Assembly: GCA_028023455.1 (NCBI GenBank) | Contig: JAQFVV010006851.1 | Span: 62,001-126,000 of the forward strand | Direction: 5' to 3' | Origin: Epiperipatus broadwayi | Taxonomy: Eukaryota; Onychophora; Udeonychophora; Euonychophora; Peripatidae | DNA length: 64,000 nucleotides | In this document: in pieces, positions 44,540 to 57,310 of the stretch | How the letters are laid out: every line of letters starts with the position of its first letter | How positions within the stretch are numbered: the first letter of the stretch is position 1 | Position numbers and translations under genes: made by a program | The notes under the pieces: model-generated | Databases searched by the model: none | What the model saw: the letters and a program-made list of their open reading frames with translations, nothing else | Told to the model about the DNA's origin: nothing

Positions 44540-46932
44540 GTTCACAACAAAAAACCTACTTCTGCAAAAGAAGACTTAGCAGTTTTAAAAGTAAGTGAGG
44601 ATAGATTTTCCTACTCAGCTTCTACAGAAAATGAAACACCTATGGATCCATTTTTGCCAAAAATAATAAATTATTTTCAAATTCAAACACAGCCCAAAAT
44701 TACAACAAAAAAATTAAAACAGTTAAATGATATTAATATTTTAAATGAAGAAAAAATTCAATCGGAGTTATAAAGCCCAAGCATAAGCATAGGGATAAGC
44801 ACATGTAACATAAGCCAAAAAGAAGAACAAATTTGGACTCATAATAATACTGATATCACATCCAAATTAACGTTAAAACAACAAGAAATGAAAACACAAA
44901 TAGTTAAGACCATTCCAACAACAGAAACAAATAAAAACAACCAAATATTAAATATACAGGAAAAAAATTACATTGATAGCTGAGGCTTAGTCTCTTATGA
45001 TAGCGGGTGAAGAAACACTTATCTAAAAGTAAAGCGGAAAAAATCAAAAATAATAAAAAATCAAAGTCAAAAATTCAGAATTCTGATATAATAATAAATA
45101 ATACATCAAAAAATAGCATTTTGTATAACAAACTTATGAATATTTCACACAAAATGAATCACCATCTTACATTTACGATTGCAATGGCTCTCTGCCTCAT
45201 GAAGGAATCATGTCAGATTCTAACATAAATAATGGCCAGGCAAGACTAGAAATACAATCAAAAGACAGAATAAACAATAAAGAATATGAAAAAAAAAATA
45301 TGGGAATAAAAAAAAATTTAAGGAAGATGCAAAGCTTCAAAATGAAGATGTAATAATCAGTGTTCCTCTATCTTCCAAATCCATGCTCACGCTAGAGGTG
45401 CTGATCAAGAATCCATACAATGCTAAGTCAAAAAGAGTCACCTCACCAATTCTTTCCTCGCAATCAATCCCACTCTTAAATTCTTCTAATTCACAAGATT
45501 TTCAAGAACAAAAACAGTCATGTTATGATAAAATATTCCAAATTAAACCATTATATGTAAATATAGCTAAAATAGGCACAAATCAACATGCACGTATTAA
45601 TAAAGTAGTAAATGAAAACCACTCTACTGTAAACATTGGCTTCAGAGCGAGTGTGATACAAATTACTCAGACGCATTTAGTTCTCCCATGCTAGACATAA
45701 TTGAACAAGATGTTGAACAGTAGAGCAACACAGTACAAACCTCACATCATCCATCTGGGTTTTCCCTAGATAACTTTAAAGATAAACAGTATGCTCCCAT
45801 TAAAACTACTAAAATCATTATCTAGCTATAGCAATAACAAGAGCCTTATTCTGGTTATAACAGACAAAAACTGCTCACTATATAAGTTTCCAATCGAAGC
45901 ACTATGTAGCCTCATTAAAATATACAACATGGATGATGGAATACATCGAATTCTAACTCACCCTAATGATCGCTACGTAGCAATCAATTTGTTTTCATGG
46001 TCACACAGAATAACTTCCGTACCATGTACAAAATTATTCAAAATGTTTATCACTTACATAGATGAACTTCAACCCTTGTGTGAAACATCAAAAACTGCAA
46101 GTTATTCAATTGCAAGAACTTTTTTCTGATTTCAGCAAAATTTCTAATTTTAAATATTTCCCAATTGATGAGCACATACTATCACTCACCACATCATTTA
46201 ATATACATTTAAATAAAAGTTCCAAACCAATGGATATCCCAACATTGATAAAACTTAATGGAGATCCAATGATTCTTTCATTTATTGGAGTGAGACCACA
46301 GTGCTTCTACTGTGGGCTTCACACTCATCTCATAAAGGACTGTATAGCCTGAATCTGTGCTTACTGTGGCAATAAGAAAAATTGATCACATAAATTCCAA
46401 CAGCAAACTAAACTATCAGGCAAAGAATCAACATACATCCGATTTACACTTTATCTCAGAAGATAATCCTGGACAAACCCACACCATGGAAGAATTCAGA
46501 ATTGTTGAAAATCAGAATAAAAAATAACCACTCAACATAATTAAAAAAAACTTCACAGGACATGCCTCAAATTTTCAAAACTCATCACAAATTAATTTAA
46601 AATGTTCTCTTAGCAGCGACAGAAACCAAACAAGCCAGCAACTTAAACTGGGCTTGCCATTTGATAATCACTTAAACAATATTACCACAAGCTCAAATAC
46701 ATATAATTCTCAAAACAAACAAACAAAAGAAGATTTCTTAAAGTCACTCTGGGCACAGCAATCACACTCTGACTTACCTACACCATCCAGCACAAGCTCC
46801 AAAATGAAACAAATGCAAAAACAAGCACAAAATGTCACAAATCAGAATTCATTGTTGTTAGGTGAGGTCAATGACATACAGATTGATCCAGACATAGAAA
46901 TAGATATTGATTACATAACACAAACCTTATAA
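44540..46932 (+). pseudogene. LINE ORF1 (gag-like, CCHC zinc knuckle), broken
   Basis: Pieces in several frames. A Ser/Asn/Lys-rich N-terminal part is followed by LVITDKNCSLYKFP and PNDRYVAINLFSW (45791-46129), then IKLNGDPMILSFIGVRPQCFYCG with CFYCGLHTHLIKDC, a C-x2-C-x4-H-x4-C knuckle (46062-46352). A second knuckle may begin just after a stop (CAYCG). This is the nucleic-acid-binding ORF1 type. A Ser/Gln-rich tail follows to 46932. Confidence 0.7.
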
Positions 46933-47299
46933 CAAGAAAAGAAAGTCAACAAAATTTGCACAAAACAATTCTGAGAAAGATAAACAGACAATTACTTATT
47001 CAAACAATTTCAACTTAAATAAAACTATAAAAAATCACTCTTTCAACAGCTCAAATACTTTTCAAGATAAAAAAAGAAAATAAAAACACTTTAATGCACA
47101 GGATTCTTACTCTAAGCCAACATACACCAATACAGAAGACTTTTCTACCTCTAGCTTACAACCTTCTGCATCTGCTCACATAGTCCCCTCACCTAAATTC
47201 TCTGAACCTCTCTCTCCAAATTTAAACTGCCCACAAGTAGTACTTACTAGCAGTATAAGAATCAATTGATAACCTACCTTGTAGAGTAGTAGGTATCAA

Positions 47300-49980
47300 T
47301 GTGAAAGGTCTAAACACCATCACTCATGTGTATGCCATTAGGGATTTTTTCTTTTATTTCTCCTCACATTTTATTCTTAGGGGAAACCAAATTCCATCAG
47401 CATTCCAATCATAATATCCAGATGGAGCTTAGCAAACTAGGTTACTTAAAATTAGCCATCAATAGCTCCACTGCTGTAGGAGTTGGAGTGCTTATTAGCA
47501 AGAACTGCCTTCCCAATAAATTTAAAGTACTTTATGAAGACAACAACCTAATTGCTCTGAACTTAACATATGGATCAAGTAACACAAACTCATTTTATGT
47601 ATATACCCCCAATAACAAAGAAGTTCACCTAAGAATTATTCAACACTATGTGCCTGCTATTCTAATGGGAGATTTTAATCTATCCTATGAATAATATGAC
47701 AAAAATATATTCATCTCAACAGAGGATTTTTTGATGATAGAGGGTATTTTCCTAATGCATTTTCATTCCACACAAAAGTTTATTACTCCCTAACAAACCT
47801 GTTATTTTATAAAGCAGAATTCCACTTCTGTCTTGAAGCATTTCTTCAGCCAGCAGCCTTTACAGATCACTATGCCATAGTTGCAGATCTGCAGTTCCAA
47901 ACTCGCCTACAATAAGCTCCAACAATACCATAACAGTCCTTACTCATGCCTCCACAACTGAGGTGGTATTCTCCAAGGCCTACATTCTTTTTTTAAAAAA
48001 TTGACATCCTCACTAGGCCTCTGAAGGAAGCTTGATTCTCTCTTGGAGAAATTCTACAGTCACTTATAGTACAGCACACCAGAAGATATAGAGGGCCTAC
48101 AATGCTTTTTAATAAACTGGAATAAATTTCATACAAAATCAATGCATTCAACATCAATAATGAGCCATTGGAAAGGTTACTTAACCTTAAGCATCAATAT
48201 AAGACCAAACAATTGGTCATTGTGGAATATATAGCAATTAAAAGATCCAAAATATACCTACCTAATCAGCATTTTTGGACTAGATAATATCTTCACTGCA
48301 TTGGGGCACAAAGTTAAACAAACCACATCCTCAACAATCATCATCAATAATTTATATGCTACAGAAAATTCAATCATTCTTTAAAGAAAGATTACAAAAT
48401 TGTGAACCAAGAGTTGACCTTTCTTGGAATGACAGTTTTCCTATAGATGGTCATAGCACCATGGAGATTGACATAAAAAATCATTTAGCAGCCCTCCCTG
48501 ACCACTTATACCCTGGTATGCATGCCATACCTAAGTTTATGCTTCTCCATCTTAGAAACATTGTGACTCCAATCATAATGGGAATGTTAAACACCTCTCA
48601 ATGATAAAACACCTCTCAACACAAAAAGGAGTAATTCCTAAACTTTACTCTATTGCCAATGGTGCCATTCCTGAAGAAAAATAAAGAACCCACCTTCATC
48701 AACAGCATTAAACCCATTTCACTGACTCCTATCTTATTCAAAATCATAGAAGGAGTAATTAAAAAGAAAATAGAGTCCAAAAATCATTCATAGCATTTCA
48801 AAAAATCAGTATGCTAACAAGGATTCATCAACCCTTACTGCCATGACAAAAGTTAAATTACTCTCTGACTATGTCAGATCTAATAGGCTATCAAAACCAA
48901 TTGTGGTCCAGATTGATTTAGCTGAGGCTTTTGACATGGTAAATCCCAACATCCTGCTTGAAATCCTAGGGAAATGCAACATCTCTTCAGAGATCATACA
49001 AATACTAGATAACCTATTATATAACAGATTCATTCACCTCACACTTAATGGAACCTTAGCAGATGGATTATGCCTGAGCACTTCATATCTCAAGGGTCTC
49101 TGCTTAGTGCATTGCTGTTTTCATGCTACATAGACCCTCTTTTAAAGTCTATCGAAGATTCCCTGCCAATAATTTATATACCAAGAATCAAGAAATCCAT
49201 GACCTCCATTGCATACATAGATGACAGCATAATATTACTCCTATCACATCAGTATCTCAAACCACTTTACCTTTTATTTGAAAAATTTTCCAGCTCATCT
49301 CAACTATGCATTAACCACAGCAAGTCCTCTACATGGTGAATATTAAATGGGAAGAGAATCCATTCCAAATTTCTTGCCGAGCCCCAAAGTTTCTTGGGGT
49401 TTCCTATATATATTAGTCTCAACTTGCCCTGACCAAAAATATTCAGAATACCATTATTTAACAAGCCTACCAACTTGCAAAGGGGCTTTCAAATGTCTAT
49501 TTATCTCTTCAGGAAAAAGTGGCTCTGTTAAATATGAAAGTAATAGCCAAGATCACCTACTATCTTCCTTTCATTACCATTGCCAAAACATTCCTATCCA
49601 AAATTTACAGGCTATGTGTGTGACTGTTTTGGAAAATTTGCACTTCTTCCATCAGCACAGCAAAAGTGCAATTCCATAGAAAACTGAATGGAATGTCCTT
49701 TCATTTCATTCAGGCAAAATTCTATCAAAAAGCACACACAGTTGTTGTCAACATGACCCAAAATTATGATAGCATCCTTGCAACAGAGACAATAACTCCC
49801 ACTGATATGCCTCCTCCAGATAAGTCTTCTTGGATAGACCAAATCCTCTCCCATTTTTACAAATTCAATGACAACTCCTCTGAGTGCTTCATCCCAAAAT
49901 CTCCATATGGACTTCCCACTCATTAATGAACCTCCAACCTTCACAATTAAGATCAAGGATTGGAGTAACAAATCACTACA
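47300..49980 (+). pseudogene. LINE ORF2 (endonuclease + reverse transcriptase), broken
   Basis: The endonuclease remnant has ILFLGETKF, VGVGVLIS, YVYTPNNK and ILMGDFN (47326-47694). The RT remnant has VVQIDLAEAFDMVNPNIL (48843-49133), SQGSLLSALLFSCYIDPLL and AYIDDSIILL with a YIDD active site (49070-49339). A thumb/C-terminal part with FLGFPIY-like and CVTVLENLHFF segments follows. At least six frame changes separate these pieces. Confidence 0.75.
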
Positions 49981-50735
49981 CTATTCAAGTTTTTATTGAT
50001 GGAGCCAAATTTCTTATATTTTTTTAATTAAAGCTAACTTAAACTCAATTCCAACAAACTATTTTCTTCATTACAGAAAATTTCTAAAAAAACATAGATC
50101 CTTCCTGGAAGAAACATTCAAGCATACAATTCTATTCCTACAGGCTTGACATCAGTAAGACTAATGATAGCCCAAAATACCTCAATGGACTTTTATAGGA
50201 TTCTATCTATTAAGAATTGCATGAAGGATTGAAACTTTCTTCACATAAGAATGTCAACTTTTATTACATACTTTCCCACTGTCGAATGCAAAGGCAACAT
50301 TTATCAGTACTCTAAAGAAGATTTTTAAAAAAGATGAAATTCTATCAACAAAATTCCTTTATGAGAACACTTGGAGTCTGTTTAAAATTCACAGCATCCA
50401 AACATTCCTATAATCACTTATGGAATAAACTGAATTATTGTATTCAAAGCTCATAGGAAATAGAGATCATGTTACTAAAGTAGTTGATCTCCTTGACCAA
50501 GAAAACACCAATAAACCCATGTTCCAAATGTACTACATAATTCACACTCAGAGCCTTCTTTAATAAAGTTAATATGGATTAAAAACACTGGCCAACTATT
50601 GCTTCCTCTCTCTGTTCTATGTTTGTAACCTTTTTATAGCCTTTTACTTACGATGTAAACATATATATGCAGTATGAGTCTGAAGAGTAAATGTAATTTT
50701 TTTATAAATAATAAAGTCTTTTTTGAAACTAAAAT

Positions 50736-52440
50736 GTTTTCATTTGTAAACTTATATTTACAATAAATAATATAAAGGCAATTCTAGCAATTTATTCATA
50801 AATATATCATCCATAATTATTGTTATCTGCTTCCTATAAGCTTTTTTAATGAACCATATGAACAATTTTGATAATAGTTGAAAGACAGTTACTTATATTA
50901 TAGGATGACATTGCTGTAAAAATCTTTTATGAAAATCACATTAGAAAATGCTTTAAAAAGTAATTAAAAACTGGTACAACCTTGATGAATTTAACTTTAT
51001 TATGTAATTATGTTGGGAAAATGATCTTCTAAAAGGTTTTAAAGTCTTCTATGAAAAGTAACTAAAAATGTTCCTCAGTAAAAAAAAGTCTAATAGTAAA
51101 TAAGAATTATAATAGATAAAAAAAAGATACTCCTCACGGTCTGTTTTCTCACTTCATGAAATACAATTGTGAGTGACATTTTATAAACATAATGCAGGGA
51201 ATTCATTTAAGCTAAGAATATTGCTTTGATTTTTTTAAAAATATATTCTTTTGTGAAAAAGAAGAAAATATTGTTTTGATTTTATTTGGAAAAAGTGTAA
51301 AATGATTGAAAATATTTGTCAAAATGTAAGTTTCTGCAATATAGGACTGGAACATAATTGTTTTTCATGCTATTTAGAAGTAACCTGAGATCATATGTAA
51401 TATATTTATCCCATTTATCTAATATTAGTCAAAATTATTTTTTTTCTGTAACCTTTTTGGAAAGCCATCTGTCAGTTTCTGTATTGCAATGCAAATATTT
51501 CATGAACTAATTTTTCCCACTAGCATATTTTGCTAGTAAATGTTGTGTTTTTGCTTAACAAATATTTTACACATAACTCTTGTTATCCCAATATTGCTGT
51601 AACAAAGATTGCTGGATCTGCTCCTTTGTTAATGAATTTCTATTCTTTCATAAGGTTTTTTCCATCACAGAATATGAACAGAAAGATTTTAAGTAAATCA
51701 GACATGTAATGAACTCAATATAGGTTTAATAACATTATTCTCCAAGTAGGACTTTTTAAGGTTAAACAATAATATAGAATTTTAAAAATATGGAGTGACA
51801 ATTATAATAATTATGAAGACCTAAGCATATTTTTTTTGATTTAGGAATAAAGCAAACTAGATTTTTTTCTAGATTCAATAGAAATCCAATCTTATTATCA
51901 GATTGACGATAACCTATGGTTGTAGTGCTCATCTACTTTATAAATGAAATTTGCCAACCACCAAATTAGAAAAAAATATGGAGAAGCAAAAATGTTAAAC
52001 CACATAAATAACAAATATCAAATCTATGGTTACAAGTTACAAAAGGAACAAGTGATGTCATTTTCAGGTTACAAACTCTGCAGATTTTTTTAATGATAAT
52101 TTATTTTTAGCATGCCAAAAATTGATAGTCTAAATAAGACAATAAGGAAGTAAGTGTAGTTATTGGAGTAGCCCAAAATGAAAATTGGTGGTTGCCATAT
52201 AAATTGGATCAAATTTAGAAATATTACTGTTATGGATTTTTTGTTTAGTAACATTTTAGATGTTGTAAGATTGAAAAAGAAAATGTTCATACTACAAATA
52301 TTGGGATTTATTGCATGATACATTTGTGCTTGAAAACATAAAGCAAAATAATAAAATGTTTTAGAAAATATTACTTTGGATGAGAATGGCTTATATACAC
52401 TTCATGTTAAACAAAAATTAAGATATATATATATATATAT
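50736..52440. other. AT-rich DNA, nothing recognised
   Basis: No supported feature apart from a short (AT)n tract at about 52421-52440, directly at the edge of the first Penelope copy. Confidence 0.55.
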
Positions 52441-53741
52441 TAAAGACATATTTTGCGGGTTAATCCATGTTAAAAAATTTTGAAATATTAATATTCCGAC
52501 ATTTTGACTTAGTGACACAGGTCATCCACAGGGAGATAAAAGGTAGAAAGACAGTTGTATAGGTGTAACAATCACTGATTTGAAAAAACATTAAAATTCC
52601 ACCAATGGCAAAAATGTTAAATTTAAGAATGTTTTTTAAAAAAATCTTTCCAAATAAAAGGAAGTCTGCATGTATCATCTCATTTATTGATACAATCATC
52701 CCTTTTAAGTACCTCAATGGCTTCTCTAATTTTGCACTGGTAAAGATTATCACATCTGGATATGATCCTGGTACTAGAAAAATCAATTTTATGACCTGAA
52801 TCTATAGTATGAAGTGAGAGTGCTGATGATGACGAGTGTTGTTTAACTGCATTAGCATGGTCATCTCTCCTAACACTGATGTGATGATTCCTCATACCTA
52901 TGTAAGACGCTTTACAATTTTTACATGAGATTTGATAAACACCATGAGATTCAAGAGGGATTGAATCTTTAGGTTTGGTTATTATATTACTGATCTTTTG
53001 ATGAATAGACAATGCTGTATTTATATTATAGCATTTTAAAATACGTACAGTACTGTCTGTAGTTTCTTTGAACACAAATCATAATAGCTCATTTATCATC
53101 TTTTTGTTTCCTATTTTGTCTATTTTGGGCTTGAAATAAGGCTTTTTTATAGGTTTATAACTATAACTATTTGCTAATAAAACACTATTAATATGATTTA
53201 TTTCTTCTTTCAGATGTGAATTATCTGAAAGGTTAATTGCTCTATTTAAAAGAGTTTTGGCTACAGAAACCATCTGACTTGGGTGATGATGAGAATGGAA
53301 TTGTAAATATCTATCCATGTGTGTATTCTTTCTGTAAATCGAAAAAGATAAATTATTTGGTGTTCTGTGACTAGAACATCAAAAAAGGGAGTTTTCCATC
53401 AGACTCTGTCTCCATTGTAAATTTAATATGAGGATGCATATTATTTAAATGTAAGAAAAAAACATCTAATTTATTTTTTCCATGTTGCCATATGACAAAA
53501 GTGTCATCTATGTATCTGAGCCAAATGAGAGGTTTTAAAGATGATGATTCTAAAACATGAGTTTCTATATTTTCCATGAATAAATCAGCTATTACTCCTG
53601 AGATAGGTGAGCCCATAGGAGTACCAAAAATTTGTCATTGTATACAAAATAGGTATTCAAGAGACAATTTTTAATCAAAACAATAATATGGTCTGGTAAA
53701 TGGAAATGTTGTGAGATTGAGATTATATTTAAAGCTTCATC
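52441..53741 (-). mobile_element. Penelope-like element copy A (5'-truncated): RT end + GIY-YIG endonuclease
   Basis: On the minus strand, 53371-53616 has MGSPISGVIADLFM and RYIDDTFVIW (RT active site), ending with KLPFL. Then 53079-53318 has DRYLQFHSHHHPSQ, typical just after a Penelope RT. Then 52680-53075 carries the endonuclease: GVYQI, CKNC, SYIGM, HTIDSGH and REAIEVLK, so the GIY-YIG tyrosines, a Cys/His zinc-like set and the catalytic Glu are visible. Frames are broken between parts. The 3' UTR runs to a (TA)n tract. The 5' end stops at the inversion point shared with copy B. Confidence 0.88.
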
Positions 53742-53765
53742 AATTTGTTTACAACCATTCCAATA

Positions 53766-55205
53766 GATGAAGCTTTAAATATAATCTCACAATGTTGCAA
53801 TTTACCAGACCATGTTATTGTTTTGATTAAACATTGTCTCTTGAATACCTATTTTCTATACAATGACAAGTTTTTGGTACTCCTATAGGCTCACCTATTT
53901 CAGGAGTAATAGCTGATTTATTTACGGAAAATATAGAAACTCGTGCTTTAGAATCATCATCTTTAAAACTTGGCTCAGATACATAGATGACACTTTTGTC
54001 ATATGGCAACATGGAAAAAATAAATTAGATGATTTTTTCTTACATTTAAATAATATGCATCCTCATATTAAATTTACAATGGAGACAGAGTCTGATGGAA
54101 AACTCCCTTTTCTTGATGTTCTAGTCACCAGAACACCAAATAGTTTATTTTTTCGATTTACAGAAAGAATACACACACGGACAGATATTTACATTTACAT
54201 TCTCATCATCACCCAACTCAGATAGTTTCTGTAGCCAAAACTCTTTTAAATAGATCAATTAAACTTTCAGACAATTCACATCTGAAAGAAGAAATAAATC
54301 ATATTAATAGTTAAACCACTAAACATCACATGATCACCATCTCATAATAGCACATAATTGCTGTATGGAGAGTTTTGCATATTAATAGTGTTTTATTAGC
54401 AAATAGTTATAGTTATAAATTTATAAAAAAAGTCTTATTTCAAGCCCAAATTAGACTAAATAGGAAACAAAAAGATGATAAATCAGTTATTAGGATTTGT
54501 GTTCAAAGGAACTAAAGACAGTATTGGATGTATATTAAAATGCTATAATATAGATACAGCATTTTCTATTCATCAAAAGATCAGTAATATAATAGCTAAG
54601 CCTAAGGATTCAATCCCTTTTGAATCTCATGATGTTTATCAAATCTCACGTGTAAATTGTAAAGCTCCTTACATAGGTATGAGTAATCATTGCATCAGTG
54701 TTAGGAGAGGTGAGCATACTAATGCAGTTAAACAACATTCATCAGCAGCAGCACTCTCACTCCATACTATAGATTCAGGTCATAAAATTGATTTTTCTAG
54801 TATCAGGATCATATCCAGATGTAATAATCTCTACCAGTGCAAAATTAGAGAAGCCATTGAGATACTTAAAATGTCAGATTGTATCAATAAGCAAGATGAT
54901 ACATGCAGACTTCCTCCTATTTGGAAAGATTGTTTTAAAAACATTCTTAAATTTAACATTTTTGTTATTGGTGGAAATTTAATGTTTTTTCAAATCAGTG
55001 ATTGTACTGCCTCTACAACCATTTTTTCAAATCAGTGATTGTAGTACCTCTACAACCGTCTTTCTACCTTTTATCTCCCAGTGGATGACTTGTGTGACCA
55101 AGTTGAAACGTCGGAATATCAATATTTCAAAATTTTTTAACATGGATAAACCCGCATAATATGTCTTTAATATATATAACCCATGAAAATCTTTGTTTCA
55201 ACATG
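53766..55205 (+). mobile_element. Penelope-like element copy B, head-to-head with copy A
   Basis: Reverse orientation of copy A, sharing a 5' point separated by a 24-bp spacer (53742-53765). RT sequence is at 53860-54130 with stops. The endonuclease frame at 54475-55038 has DVYQI, YIGM, HTIDSGH and REAIEIL. One zinc-site Cys is replaced (ISRVNC where copy A has ISCKNC). The 3' part includes GATGACTTGTGTGACC followed by GTTGAAACGTCGG, a pattern found at Penelope-type 3' ends. It ends at (TA)n. Confidence 0.87.
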
Positions 55206-55260
55206 TATATATATATATACTAAGAGATAGAATATGGAATGTCTACTAAATCTCTGATAT

Positions 55261-55440
55261 ATATATAAACCATTATACAATTACAAATATCCAGTAACGC
55301 CCTCTGTTTAAAAGTCTATATTTCAATAATAGCAAACTTCAAAATGATTTTGAAGTTCGCTATTATTGAGATATAGACATTTAAACAGAGGGTATAATGG
55401 ATATTTGTAATTGTATAATGGTTTATATATTTGTATAATT
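55261..55440. repeat. Palindromic element, ~86-bp imperfect arms
   Basis: Reverse-complement arms meeting at ACTTCAAAAT-G-ATTTTGAAGT (55336-55356). The arms include CCCTCTGTTTAAA and TTTAAACAGAGGG. It lies between the two Penelope pairs and does not carry their tail motif. Confidence 0.8.
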
Positions 55441-55492
55441 ATTTCAGTTAGTGTTAACTGTAACTTTCTTTCATTTATATATATATATATAT

Positions 55493-56058
55493 AATACATA
55501 TTTTGAGGGTTCATCCATGTTAAAAACTTTTAATATTAATATACTGACGTTTCAACTTGGTCACACAAGCCATCCACAGAGTTATAAAAGGTAGAAAGAT
55601 GGTTATAGCGGCGCTACAATCACTGATTTGAATAAAATGTTAAAAATTCCACCAATAGCAAAAAATGTTAAATTTAGGAATGTTTTTTAAAAAAATCTTT
55701 CCAAATAGGAGGAAGTTTACATGTATCATCTCGCTTATTGATACAATCTGGCCTTTTAAGTATCTCAATGGCTTCTCTAATTTTGCATTGGTAGAGATTA
55801 TCACATCTGGATATCATCCTGGTACTAGAAAAATCAATTTTGTGACCTGAATCTATAGTATGGAGTGAGAGTGCTGATGATGATGAGTGTTGTTTAACTG
55901 CATTAGCATGCTCATCTCTCCTAACACTGATACGACGATTACTCATACCTATGTAAGAAGCTTTACAATTTTTACATGAGATTTGATAGACACCATGAGA
56001 TTCAAGATGGATTGAATCCTTAGGCTTGGTTATTATATTGCTGATCTTTTGATGAGCA
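55493..56058 (-). mobile_element. Penelope-like element copy C (endonuclease and 3' end only)
   Basis: Minus-strand frame 55674-55946 carries the GIY-YIG C-terminal part (RRDEHANAV, HTIDSGH, REAIEILK). The region up to 56058 continues in other frames with the N-terminal part of the domain. More truncated than copies A and B. Its 5' end meets copy D. Confidence 0.85.
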
Positions 56059-56070
56059 GAAAATGCATTC

Positions 56071-56503
56071 TGCTCATCAAAAGATCAGCAATATAATAAC
56101 CAAGCCTAAGGATTCATAAAATTGATTTTTCTAATACCAGGATCATATCGAGATGTGATAATCTCTACCAATGCAAAATTAGAGAAGCCATTGAGATACT
56201 TAAAAGGCCAGATTGTATCAATAAGCGAGATGATACATGTAAACTTCCTCCTATTTGGAAAGATTTTTTTAAAAAACATTCCTAAATTTAACATTTTTTG
56301 CTATTGGTGGAATTTTTAACATTTTATTCAAATCAGTGATTGTAGCGCCTCTACAACCATCTTTCTACCTTTTATAACTCTGTGGATGGCTTGTGTGACC
56401 AAGTCAAAATGTCAGTATATTAATATTAAAAGTTTTTAACACAGATGAACCCACAAAATATGTATTTTATATATTTAACCCATGCAAATCTTCGTTTTAA
56501 CAT
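56071..56503 (+). mobile_element. Penelope-like element copy D, head-to-head with copy C
   Basis: Begins TGCTCATCAAAAGATC, the reverse complement of the end of copy C, after a 12-bp spacer (56059-56070). It has lost about 170 bp of endonuclease sequence after 56116. It ends with AAGTCAAAATGTCAG and a (TA)n tract. Non-coding. Confidence 0.83.
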
Positions 56504-56719
56504 ATATATATATATATATATATTGTGAGGGTACATTAAACTGACCCCAAAAAAATCACCACTCATACATAAATCATAAAGACTGAATGTACTAACACAA
56601 TCAAAGGCATATTATTGATTATAAATTATTATGTCTGTGTAAAATTGACAGTCAAAATTATATTATTAATAATACCTGAAAGACAGGCTTATTATATACC
56701 TGTATCAATATATGTAATA

Positions 56720-56935
56720 TATAGGATACATGAGCACAGACTTTCACATGAACCATCACTCTCTCTCATAACACTGATACACTTGAACAAATATATGTCA
56801 AAAAGATAAATAATCACCAATATATGATTTCATGCTAAGCCAGCAATCATCAGTCTTGAAATGTATCAGTGTTATGAGAGAAGGTGGAGAGTGGTGGGCC
56901 ATGTGAAATTATGTGCTCATATATTCTATATATCT
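56720..56935. repeat. Inverted repeat enclosing a hammerhead-like remnant
   Basis: Left arm about 56720-56790 (CTCATAACACTGATACA) and right arm about 56855-56935 (TGTATCAGTGTTATGAG). On the minus strand the centre has CTGATGA (56847-56853), TTGC with GCAT, and GAAATCAT (56824-56831), in the same order as RZ2. Stem III has lost two bases and stem I does not pair, so this is a possible decayed third ribozyme family. Confidence 0.5.
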
Positions 56936-56966
56936 CAAAAAACAAAAGAAATAAATCAATGTCAAG

Positions 56967-57175
<209 letters not shown>

Positions 57176-57177
57176 TA

Positions 57178-57310
57178 GATATCAACAATACACTTTATTG
57201 CACAATAAATAGGTTACATATGTTTTTTACAGCTGTCTTACAATGGTTACAATTGCTTGATAGTCCTGACATGCATGGTATCACTAGATGGCATTCCCGC
57301 ATTGATTAAA
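57178..57310 (-). other. LINE/SINE 3' end with TAA/TAG-type tail
   Basis: On the minus strand this ends with CAATAAAGTGTATTGTTGATATC, directly followed by TAG and TAA repeats. It is likely the 3' end of the element at 57310-59470. Confidence 0.55.

Larger units (their letters stand above)
44340..50735 (+). mobile_element. Decayed non-LTR retrotransposon (LINE) with zinc-knuckle ORF1
   Basis: About 6.4 kb on the plus strand with the order gag-like ORF1, endonuclease, RT and an A/T-rich 3' end with an ATAAAGTC signal near 50700. Stops and frameshifts occur throughout, so it is old. ORF1 is related to that of the minus-strand LINE at 57-59 kb. The left boundary is approximate. Confidence 0.75.

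Noticed and set aside
52815-52850. CTGATGA inside the Penelope copies
   Set aside because: This is coding sequence of the endonuclease (a Ser-rich stretch) with no GAAA or stems.
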